DNA from: Cytidiella melzeri
Taxonomy: Eukaryota > Basidiomycota > Agaricomycetes > Polyporales > Irpicaceae
Assembly (NCBI GenBank): GCA_022592445.1
Contig: JABYQR010000022.1
Location: 124,001-188,000, forward strand
Direction of reading: 5' to 3'
DNA length: 64,000 nucleotides
Position numbers and translations under genes: made by a program
Notes under the pieces: model-generated
Databases searched by the model: none
Told to the model about the DNA's origin: nothing
Seen by the model: the letters and a program-made list of their open reading frames with translations, nothing else
Shown: in pieces, positions 23,468 to 32,831 of the stretch
Layout of the letters: each line of letters opens with the position of its first letter
Numbering within the stretch: position 1 is the first letter of the stretch

Positions 23468-24296
23468 GGTTTTAGGAATCTAGGTGTGGACTTATACCAT
23501 CTTTTGTATCGATACCACTATACTGCGATCTTCGCAAACCAGACTATCCGTAAAGGTGAGTCCTGCATGCAATTTTGTGCTTGCATTGTAATCGCTACGC
23601 AGAGTCATGTTAAGAAATATGAGGTGTGATTGCCCTGTGCTGATGGTGATATAGTGAGTCCGCGTTTCTCGTTCTGTTAATCCGCGATCCCCGCGTTGAC
23701 TGTCACTAACAGCCGCTCAGACCGACGCTGCGCAATGCGGTACTACCACACACCTTTCGCGGAGCTTACAATATTACGTACGGAGGTGAATCAATGCTTC
23801 AACACGTACAAGAGCCTTGACGGATTGCTGTATATCTCCACCGAATTCTGAGCTGGAGAAATGCGCTCGGGCCCAAATGGACTCGTAAGTAAGCGACTCC
23901 AGATTACGTTATAATCCCAACTAACACGACAGGTCTATTATATGCTTGTCCAGTTGGGTGCCGTACATCTCGACAAAGAACATCAGATCCGGGAACATCG
24001 CCGGTTGCTTACCTACTGACGGCGAACACCTATGGGTGTAATGACTCGCTCGTACGTGACTCATTCGGTCATCTGTCGTATGTTTCTCAAACTTCACCGT
24101 TTGGGATATCGAACGTGGAGATGCCAGTCACTCTCATTCATTGTCGTCCAACAATAGCGGCGTAGCAAGCCCGCTACGGCGCTAGGGACTACTGTCTACA
24201 GTGATATAAATGGTGTACGAGAGTAGCAGAGAATCCTCACTCCTGTCTGCGGAACCCTCTCAGTCAAGAGCTCCTCCAGTTCCCCGCAGAGGCACT
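23468..24296. other. Intergenic before the LysM gene
   Basis: No gene seen; stop codons are frequent in all frames. Confidence 0.5.
24204..24210 (+). promoter_or_regulatory. TATA-like element of the LysM gene
   Basis: ATATAAA lies about 90 bp before the ATG at 24297, on the same strand. Confidence 0.4.
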
Positions 24297-24971
24297 ATGT
24301 TCGCTCGTCTCTCCTTCATCGCGCTCACTGTCGTTGCCGCGATCTCAGTATGCCAAGGATTTGCGAGTAAGCCATGTACACCTTTAATCCCTCGACCATC
24401 TTTATACTGACCAAGTCCTCTTTCAGTCATTTCTACTCGTGACCTTCCCGCCAACTGTGCTCGCAACTACACGGTTAGCAGCGGAGACACTTGTGACGCG
24501 ATTTCTGCGGCACAAGATTCCTCGACGTAATTCTCACTGTCTTTGGCCTGACATGCTTCATCTGATACTAATTCATTCTCATAGCTTCCAATTGGCCCTT
24601 GCCAACAAGGCTACCATTGACCCTCTCTGTGACAATCTGTTTCCTGGCGAGGTAGATACCCTCAAATCATGAACCTTGTGTAAGTTTTGACTGGTTCTTG
24701 TAGGTCATCTGCCTGGGTCTCACAGGCCAAGACTGCACTACTGTATATGAAGTGGTATCTGGTGATAGCTGTGCTACTATTGCACAGGGCGCTGACATTC
24801 AAGTCGCTACTTTGTTGGCTAACAATCGCAACGTGGACAATGCCTGTGACAACATCTACCCAGATGAGGTATAACATTCACAAAACATTCTTAGACCCGG
24901 GCCGCCTTCACTGACGCAACTTGACTCAGGTGCTTTGCGTGGCCTCTGACATTATCCCTTACAGCTCGTGA
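24297..24971 (+). CDS. Secreted protein with two LysM domains
   Basis: Small secreted chitin-binding-type protein; fungal LysM proteins of this build shield hyphae or bind chitin fragments. ATG 24297 is followed by a clear signal peptide (FARLSFIALTVVAAISVCQG). Five short exons follow. LysM 1 spans CARNYTVSSGDTCDAISAA and LALANKATIDPLCDNLFPGE. LysM 2 spans CTTVYEVVSGDSCATIAQG and LLANNRNVDNACDNIYPDE. Both carry the paired cysteines seen in fungal LysM effectors. Introns sit inside each LysM and between them. The protein ends VASDIIPYSS with TGA at 24969-24971. There is no catalytic chitinase domain. It stands alone, with no partner gene in the neighbourhood. Confidence 0.88.
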
Positions 24972-25858
24972 GCGCCGGTTTGCGGGCTAGGGTTATCAGG
25001 ACCTGAAGCTTATGAGAATCTGTGGATGATGCCAATCGCTTGGGATAGTACCTTGAGTTCTGTACGACGGTCACAGTCTTGAACTTGAAGAGCCCAAATA
25101 ATATTGTGTCTGTGTATCCAAACCGCGGATTCGCGTCTGGATTTATAGCCTGAACAAATCGGTTAGTCCAATTGTCTAGCGCGGATTGTTGGTTGTGGAT
25201 AGGCCTCGCAAATACACAAAAACTTGAGGCCATGCCGCCAGTGGTAGCGCTTCTACGCCACAAAGCTTTGCACACCCAATCTGGAGCTTGCGCCGTGCGG
25301 GTTTTCCCGGAAGCTTCGGACAACGTAGCTATTCAGGCCTCAGGTGTGAGCTTCTATCTTGCGCCATTTCTGAGTCACAAAGTCGTGTCGGACTACGAAA
25401 CATATCGGCAACTCGATTCGGCGCTCGCACTCGAGGTTTACTGCAAGCGCATGTGCTGTGCTGCTTGGGGAAGTGTCATCGAAGAGTGTACGCCTAGGTC
25501 CAGCGAGTGATTATAAAGTATGTGGTAAGTACCCCTAAGTCACTCTAGTCAGATTGTCCAGTCTTGAGCTCGGCCGCCATACCCGCATGTTTCAATTATA
25601 TGCCTAACTGATATGAAGAAAACACGGCGAGTCAAGGCTGTGTGCACATGTGAGTAGTGGTGTAATCACAATCAGAATCGCCGTGCTGGTCGTTAACACC
25701 GTCCCGTGCGTCAGGTGAAATGCCACTCTGACTGCACGGCCTGAGTTCTAAGGGTATGTCCTCTGGAGAACGGTTCGAATTTCCAAGTGTCGCCGAAGAC
25801 GTATACCTGGGGTTGCCAGAGCAGGATCTGTCGGAAGACTTTGGAAGAGCAATATCTA
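24972..25858. other. Intergenic between convergent genes
   Basis: Overlapping frames of 110-125 codons occur on both strands around 24952-25510, but none has family motifs, splice support or a start context. I treat the stretch as non-coding or relic DNA. Confidence 0.45.
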
Positions 25859-27230
25859 TTATTGGAGGTTAGATATACGGCTGAGTCGGAAGAGGTTGTG
25901 GGAATACCCACCAGGCAGGTTCAGTGACATTATACTTAAAGAATCCAGTTCAGTCGAGCTCATCCGGCGGAGGTTGAGCAAGACATGCGAGCCCTGGAAG
26001 AGCGTGCATTAGTGGCATCACTATCCAAAGGTGTCAAGGCAGCGTACCGCGAATGATAAAACACAGATGGTCCAACTAAATAACCAGATTGTCAGACATA
26101 TACCAAGCCGACGAAGGTGTATACGGTCTCACAAATACCCCATTCCGGCTAGAGGGGAGTTCTCGAGTTGGTACAGCATCGTGTTCAGAACTAGCGAAGC
26201 TGAAGCAGGATAAGGAGCTGAGCAATTGACAGACACAAGAGACATGATACGCACCGAAAATGAGAGCGAAGGCCCATGTTCCATCTCGGATGAAGATGAA
26301 GACAATGGACTTTTGCCTGAGCTCTTGGAGAGCCACGCCGGAAAATTGGTAAAGAGTAAGCGCAAATAGGAAAGTCTCGAATATTAGCGAGGATAACCTA
26401 GAAGAATTTGAACCCAGTTCTATCGTAGATGTCTCTTGAGGAACCTACCAATACGCGATATATACACGAGGCGCCTTCGAAATCAAGCAGTCCTGCGTGA
26501 AGTGCTCTGTGGGTATTACTAGCGCGAGCGCCAGTACCATAACGATGACTTCCACGGCGAAGCCTAGTATGATAATGGAGAGTATGATCTTGTTTTGGTT
26601 GTATAAAATATATACTGGTATAATCTTCAATGGAACGCGGTGTCGAAGATGAACGACGAGCGACGTACCTCGCATCACCAGGACGCATTCGACGAGTAGT
26701 ATTAGTATCTCTACGAAAGCAATCTGATAGACCTGCCAAATACGGCAAGCAAAATGAGGGAAATCATAGTCCTTGTCCAATCCAAGAGGGAAGACGGCAC
26801 TGGAGGAATCACATAGTCGTTTGCGACGTCCACCTCAAAGACAGCAGACGAGACTTACAAGCCGTGACAGAGCGGAGCATATCTCAAAATCACGTATAGC
26901 CAAGATACCCATGAACGGGGACGTCTATTGGACAAGATTAGATTGGTATTGTGTTCATGTACTTGTTGAACTGAGCAACTCTTACCGCCAGATATGATCC
27001 ACCTGCAGACCGGTGCATTGAGTTAAGTGGAATCATGAATCGCGGGAGAAGGGCGTACTTCATGGTCTAAGTTGATCAAAATATCCCACAGCAGCCAAGC
27101 AAGCGCACCGACTTCATGCAGAGCAGTCAGCTATAGCACTTTCAGTCCAGTAGATGACTCAAAACTCACTGCTCGCGTGCGACAGACTATGCTTTGCGGC
27201 TAACAAATCAATGGTCTGCTGACTGTCCAT
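25859..27230 (-). CDS. DUF6533-type multi-pass membrane protein
   Basis: Member of the large Agaricomycete family of seven-helix-like membrane proteins (DUF6533); function unknown. No single frame covers it, but nine or so exons join cleanly. ATG 27230 gives MDSQQTIDLLAAKHSLSHAS. A GTGAGT intron then leads to IGALAWLLWDILINLDHE, VDHIWR, and RPRSWVSWLYVILRYAPL. Next is DFPHFACRIWQVYQIAFVEI, then LVECVLVMR joined to VYILYNQNKIIL (the family's R-V-Y-A-L-Y-N-x-N-K block). FETFLFALTLYQF, RDGTWAFALIF, LNTMLYQLENSPLAGMG, and WTICVLSFAGSHVLLNLRR follow. The end is RLSRISNLQ with TAA at 25859-25861. All expected family blocks are present, so the gene looks intact. Confidence 0.8.
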
Positions 27231-27703
27231 GGTACTCCATAAACGAGGGGACAACGGGGTACTAGAGCTATAGCAACGCTAATACATGGGGGAGGCGTCA
27301 AGGAGCAGGATTTCAAGGTCAGAGTGTGTATATATAAACTGAGGTTGTGTTGTGCCGGCAAAACGTTTTCACCTACACCAATCGTTAATTCTACGGATGA
27401 AGGAAGTATAAGTCAGGAACAATCTTCCATAAATCCTGCTAGTCTTAGAATGCGGACGTCGTCAATCACGCCCGGCTACTAGCGGTCAAACCTATCATGA
27501 CCGCCGAGATAAGCTTGCGTTTTTGCAGCACAGCAGGTTGAGAACGCATGGGCTGGGCCCTGCAGGGCGTGTTCTTGGCGCAAACAGCACAGCAAGTACA
27601 CACCGAAGGGAGAACAGCCACAAGTTTGTTGTGAGTGGCTGTTGTAAGGGTGCAAAGTCGGCATGTCGGCGCTCCCCAAGCAGAGAAGGTTCAAACCATG
27701 GCC
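27231..27703. other. Intergenic, upstream of the DUF6533 gene
   Basis: Holds the TATA-like run at 27329-27338 and otherwise nothing recognised. Confidence 0.45.
27329..27338 (-). promoter_or_regulatory. TATA-like element of the DUF6533 gene
   Basis: The run TATATATAAA on the plus strand reads TTTATATATA on the minus strand. It sits about 100 bp upstream of the start at 27230. Confidence 0.35.
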
Positions 27704-28360
27704 CTAGCCAGGGTTATCGAGGCTATCCGGTTCATTCAGCATGTGGCGTAACACTTCGGTGATACGATGGTGTAGTCGTCCTAGGTAACGTTATGTAAAC
27801 CACAAACCACTGACGCATGACCTGGCAAACTCACTAGCCCGATTGACAGCCCTTACATACTCCGTATTTGCTTGAGTCATTTGCTCTTCAAGCGATTGCA
27901 GTCGCAACGCCTGTGACGAGTTGAAGTCTGGTGTAGATGAATCATACGCGAGGTTGCGTACCTGCGTTTCCTCCAGTTCTGGAACTGGTAATGCGTTGAT
28001 AAGGTACTCGACCTGTTTAGCTTTCACCATGAGATCTTGGACAAGTTCCTTCTTATTTTCTGCGACATGTTTAGCTGCAGGAGTCGAGTAGAGAGTTTTG
28101 CACCAACATACCTTCAAACACATCCGGCGGGTCGACTTTGTCTGGGTTCCGTTGCTTAGTGATTGGCACTTCTGGACTAACTTGCATGAAGTCGGCCTTA
28201 GATGTAAGGTAGGCGATACTGTTTGACATTATCGTAAGGAGCTATGGCGTGAGGTGGTAAGCCGGCTAGTCGACTGTAGAAACCAACGAAATCTACTGAC
28301 TTGTTGGATCTCATCTTGAAGTTGTGTGATACGGTCCATATGAGACAATTCCTGCAGCAT
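27704..28360 (-). CDS. MED21: Mediator complex subunit 21 (Med21/Srb7)
   Basis: Middle-module Mediator subunit, a partner of Med7, acting in RNA polymerase II transcription. ATG 28360 gives MLQELSHMDRITQLQDEIQQ, the conserved Med21 opening. Exon 2 contains NSIAYLTSKADFMQVSPEVPITKQRN. Exon 3 contains KKELVQDLMVKAKQVEYLINALPVPELEET and a coiled coil LQSLEEQMTQANTEYVRAVNRA. A last intron (GTGAGT donor near 27830, about 55 nt) joins to RRLHHRITEVLRHMLNEP, ending DSLDNPG with TAG at 27704-27706. Without that intron the frame would end early at 27791, so I prefer the spliced form. It shares a 225 bp divergent promoter with the Rtf2 gene. Confidence 0.88.
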
Positions 28361-28584
28361 GACGCTGCTGTCGCAAGCAGTCCCCCTTCGAAGCGACTGC
28401 GATCCAGGAGCGGTGAAGGCTAAGGGAAACCTGGCCACCCCGACTCGGCTTTGGTGGTCGCGACTATCACGTGCCACGTGGATCGCTAATTCCAGCAGTT
28501 GGGCGTTTGCTCACCTTGCCTCCTTCAAGCCCCTCCCACTCTCAACTTCAGCACGCTTATTACAGTACACGCCAGCCTATCAGG
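28361..28584. promoter_or_regulatory. Divergent promoter of MED21 and rtf2
   Basis: 224 bp between two opposite start codons. It must carry both promoters. No strong TATA box; CACGTG occurs at about 28473-28478. Confidence 0.45.
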
Positions 28585-29711
28585 ATGGGTAATGATGGTG
28601 GAAGTATTCCAGACAGGCGAGACTTGGTCAAAAGCAAGCCAAAGGTTGGTGTTCTCGTGCATGGTGTGGCTGTATGCTCATGGTATTGCAGGCGGAGCAA
28701 GCGGACAAAGCCAATCAAACGCGGGCGAGATGGTTTTTTTGTGCCCTTTCCAAAGTACAATATATTCTTGGGTGCTCTCAGTTCTAATCTGACCGAGCTT
28801 CAGCGGCCGTTGCAAGAACCCATCGTTTCTTGTGCGCTAGGAAAGCTGTACAATAAGGATGCAATTATCGAGTATCTGCTCGACAAGTCTGCTTATGGAG
28901 ACGGCGAAGATATATGTGGGCACATACGGTCACTCAAGGTACGACGCTGCTTGAGTTTGGTTAGAGATTTGTTTCGGGTATTGATACACTCAATAGGATG
29001 TGAAGCCTTTGAAGTTGACACCAAATTCTGCTAAGGTCGGAGGAAAGACGGACGGTTCCGCACACCGCGCTCAGTTTATTTGTCCTATGAACCTGAAGGA
29101 AATGAATGGCGTGCAGCCATTTGTCTATCTCTGGACCTGCGGCTGCGTATTCTCACAGGCTGGTCTCCGTGCGGTATCGAGTACCCCACCACCCAAGGAG
29201 GACTCGAATACCCAAGCAGATACGACACAGATGGAATTGGCAAACGCAGAGCTTACCACGCAACTCGACATTTGTCCGCAGTGCGCGATGAAATACAAAC
29301 GGTCAGAAGACGTCATTTTGCTCAATCCTTCTGACGAGCAGCTGGACGACGCGATTGCTGCAATGACTCGACGACGCGCCTCCGAACCGGTGAAAGGCAA
29401 AGGGAAAAAGCGCAAAGCTGCTCCAGACGCCACGGAGCCTCCGACGAAGAAAAACAATGCGTCCTCGCATGCGCCAAGTATCAACCCTAATATAGCTACA
29501 GCCAGTCGAGCTGTTGCAACTAGCTTGGCACAGGAGGAAGCAAACCGGAAGGCGAACATGAGTGAAGCTGTGAAGTCATTATATGGTCCAAAGGATGGTG
29601 TCAAGAAGAAAGAAACATTCATGACGATGGGCACATTCACGCGCGTAAGTGTTTTGTCATGTGTATGTGTATTCATGCATCAGCGCTGAATCTGGACTCC
29701 AGTATGCTTAA
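28585..29711 (+). CDS. rtf2: Rtf2 replication termination factor (RING-like)
   Basis: Nuclear protein that acts at stalled or terminating forks and in splicing. ATG 28585 gives MGNDGGSIPDRRDLVKSKPK. An intron leads to AEQADKANQTRARWFFCALSK, and another to RPLQEPIVSCALGKLYNKDAIIEYLLDK, the Rtf2 signature. The next exon has CPMNLKEMNG, WTCGCVFS and ICPQCAMKY, a C2HC2-type degenerate RING. NPSDEQLDDAIAAM and a Lys-rich tail with likely nuclear localisation signals (KGKGKKRKAAP) follow. The tail ends KSLYGPKDGVKKKETFMTMGTFTR, and a final intron joins to the tiny last exon (Tyr-Ala-stop at 29703-29711). Length and order fit the family. Confidence 0.92.
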
Positions 29712-30865
29712 CGTTCCTTGTTGCACAATGTAGCATATCTATGGATCTGTATTGTATGTTTCTTCCTTCGTCAGTTCAGATGCAGATAGAGCAATGCGCC
29801 AGAGCCTCGCGACCTTGGCAACCGTTGTCTTGTGCTCCATGAGATGGCTCGGTATACGCGGGACTGCTTGCAAATAGGTATGTACATTCATGCGCTTGCG
29901 ATATGCGTTGCGTCCCGATCTGCTACAAAGACAACATCTTAGTTTCTAGATTCGTCGCTGTTGCACGCATGACAAAGCGTTAACGTGGGGGTCTGACAGG
30001 CATGCTGCATTTTCCCTTGCTAAGGTGTGAGACCATCTTCCACTTCGTGTTGCACACCGGGGCGCGTAGACAGCGCTCTCATCACCGTCTCGCTGTCGCT
30101 CAGTGAGTATCAGATTTTCCCGGCACGTCAAGTGAGTTCGAGAGGTGGACGAGCTTGGGCTCTTTTGTGCCTGACTTAGAGGTATGACGACTATTCCGCC
30201 ATACTACTCCAGCTGATACACACGACAGGACAAACGGAAGGTTATTTCAGTTTTTCGACCGACTTGTTTTGGCGCTTGTACGTAACACCATTGGTTCTCG
30301 ACCTAGCCAACCTGTTGATCCTGTAGTACTCTTAGGACACCGTATGGCAGATATTCACGTTCCATTCATGGTACATAGCTTGATACAGAGCTTGATATCA
30401 TTGATGCTTTATGCGATATGATTGAGGTATTCGATAATGAACGGAACGAACGAATCTCCGGGCTCGGAGTTGTTGTGGGATGGTTTACATGGGCTGTATC
30501 ATCAATGCTCATTAGCAGCTTTGGTCAGTTTTCTATTGTCACTGTCAATTCATCGTTTATCGAACATTCTTCCATAGATAGCGGTCTTATTGATTGGTTA
30601 ACATGCTTTGCTACAGATCTACGCAGTCCCGGTTAGGGCCCAACTTTATTCGATCTTATCGAAAATGCCAGCGTTCCTTTCTTCATACGATTTGATCCTC
30701 CGAGGCACGCGGCAGATGTCGAGCTCATGCCCACCGGTAATCACTTCGAAGTCTTTCCATTCCTTGAAATATTCTGGAGGCGTGCATGGTAAATGTTTGT
30801 GTATATATACAGTCTTGACCATCGTTCTGACTCTGCGATAACTCGCCCCACCTTGAGAGGCAGCC
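29712..30865. other. Intergenic, upstream of the first HAD-terpene cyclase gene
   Basis: No supported gene. A frame at about 30247-30420 (FFDRLVLALVRN...LLGHRMADIHVP) is open for about 57 codons without a start and could be an exon or relic. A TATA-like run lies at 30801-30810. Confidence 0.4.
30801..30810 (+). promoter_or_regulatory. TATA-like element
   Basis: GTATATATAC lies about 60 bp upstream of the ATG at 30866. Confidence 0.4.
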
Positions 30866-32540
30866 ATGACGATCCTCACCGCCACAGCAAATAGCAGCAT
30901 CATCCCTAGGTGTACCACATTAATCATGGACATCGGGGACGTTCTAGTCACCATGTCTCTCGAAACATCCACCAGTATACCTCCCAAGACGCTCCGCACC
31001 ATTCTCACATCTCCGACTTGGGGCAAATACGAATGCGGGAAGCTTTCCGAGCTAGAATGCTACCAACTTGCGGCGGAAGAACATTGCCTGAACGTCGACG
31101 AGGTCACCCGCGCTTTCCACGACGTCCGAGACTCCATAACGCTAAACGAACCTCTTTTCGAGTTCCTCAGCCAGCTCAAAGCTGAGCTAGGCGGCAACTT
31201 CCGCCTCTACGCCATGTCCAACATTTCGAAACCAGACATCGAGCTTCTGGTCGCCAAACACGCTGCCGAGTGGGCGGTATTTGATCAGATCTTCCCCTCC
31301 GCTGAAGCAGGGATGCGAAAACCGAGCCTTGGCTTCTACCGACATGTCTTGGACGCGATGGGCGGCGACCCGAAGGAGATCGTGTACGTGGATGATAAGG
31401 CAGAGAACGTGCTTGTGGCTCGTTCATTTGGGACACAAGGGGCGGTGTATAGTAAGCTGGAAGATCTGCGCAAGGAGTTGCGCTATTTTCTGTGCGATCC
31501 TATCCGCAGGGGAGCAATATTCTTGCACGAGCATGCTAGCATGTTGGACTTTGCGACGACCAACAGTATCAGTTCCGATGACCGTCTTGCTCGGATAGTG
31601 GCTGTGGAGGCCATCGAGCACATGTAGGTATTTGAGTCATTCGCGTGCATATTCGCCACTTACGATGATGATGTGTCGTGCAGAGGTTTACTAGCCGACG
31701 TTGCGGGCCGTCCAAAAGGAGGCAAGTGTGGCTTAGCGACGTGTTGGTTTCTACTTGCCTTCGAGTTGCACACAATCAGCTCATAGCAGGCATAGACGAC
31801 ATAGCTCAGCGACAAACTCTTTTGGAGGCCGTCCTAGATGTCGACGCAGCCGCTCTCTCGTTGTTTGCGCCGGGGTATGAGCAAGGAGCCGTGAACGCAG
31901 TAATGGATGCGATGCTTCAGCTGCGTGACGAAGATGGAATCATTCAAGTCAGTGTCAACATGTCAATTTCTCTTGTCATGTGATTTCTCTTATCATGGAA
32001 TGCTTACTTGCTGTCAACTATGGTCAGACATTTGTTGACTCCAAATGCGGCAGGGCGGACCCTGTCATATGCGCCAACGTTCTAGCGCTGTTCTACTGCC
32101 AAAACCGTGACGCAGAGCTCGCAGAGACCCAGGCCTGGGTTCTCGGCGTGTTGAAACACCGAGGCTACCTCAACGGGACCCGCTACTACTCGAGGGCGGA
32201 GAGCTTCCTTTACGCTCTCAGTCGTCTTGTGCTCGTCGAGAACGACGCACTGCACCATTTGTTGCGGCCACTCCTCAAAGAACGGCTCCAAGAGCTGATT
32301 GGGCAGCCGGGAGACGCGGCGGTATTAGCGATGCGTGTCTTGGCGTGTGCAAATGTAGGGATACCAGACGTTGTGGATGCTGGGAAGCTGCTGTCCATGC
32401 AGCTCGAGGATGGATCATGGACGGCGAAGAAAAATCGCGGACTCGCCGAGCAGACAGATGCCAGCGTCGAGAGTCGCTGTTTTGCGACTGCACTGGCTGT
32501 GGGGGCTGTCTGCAAGGTGGAAGAAGGACAGCTCATATAG
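30866..32540 (+). CDS. HAD-terpene cyclase fusion (AstC/AncC-like), cyclase half degraded
   Basis: Member of the haloacid-dehalogenase/terpene-cyclase-beta fusions that cyclise farnesyl diphosphate to drimane-type skeletons and remove phosphate. The HAD half (30866-31622) is intact: LIMDIGDVLV, YAMSNISKPD, AGMRKPSLGFYRHVLDAMG, and VDDKAEN (the DDxxE motif). The cyclase half keeps DPVICANVLALFY, TQAWVLGVLKHRGYLNGTRYY and QLEDGSW. The general-acid motif, however, reads DVDAAALSL where the paralogue at 51616 has DLDTTSIAL. The Y-G-x-x-GV-x-IGN block near the C-terminus is replaced. The exon after HAD (IGLLADVAGRPKGGK, about 31681-31725) has no canonical phase-matched splice into the cyclase exon. 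It may encode a HAD-only or altered protein, or be a decaying gene. Confidence 0.75.
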
Positions 32541-32831
32541 GATTATGTACGACCTTATAAAAGACTATATTTTATTCAAGTCACGGTGTTTCAGAGAGGA
32601 AGAATGAACTGTGTACGGCAGGAGGGTAACCTAAAGTAACCTTGATCATTAACGACCGTAACTGTCGCTGTCAGCCTCTGTGCTTGTGTAAAGTAGGCTC
32701 CGTCTGGGACCCTACGACACTCGTCGTCCGTCTCTTCATCACAATAAGCGGTGGCTTGTCCCATGCAACTGCCGTTCCTGGTATACATCGTTCAGAAGGT
32801 CTAACGAAATTTGAGTGGCACTGGAAGGCAA

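Noticed and set aside
24952..25510. Overlapping frames of 112-123 codons on both strands
   Set aside because: They overlap antisense, show no motif, and the leftmost one runs into the LysM gene.
25765..25785. GGTTCGAATTT, tRNA-like T arm
   Set aside because: No cloverleaf can be drawn around it.
26395..26480. GGGTTCAAATTC on the minus strand, a possible tRNA B box
   Set aside because: No matching A box or acceptor stem; it lies inside an intron of the DUF6533 gene.
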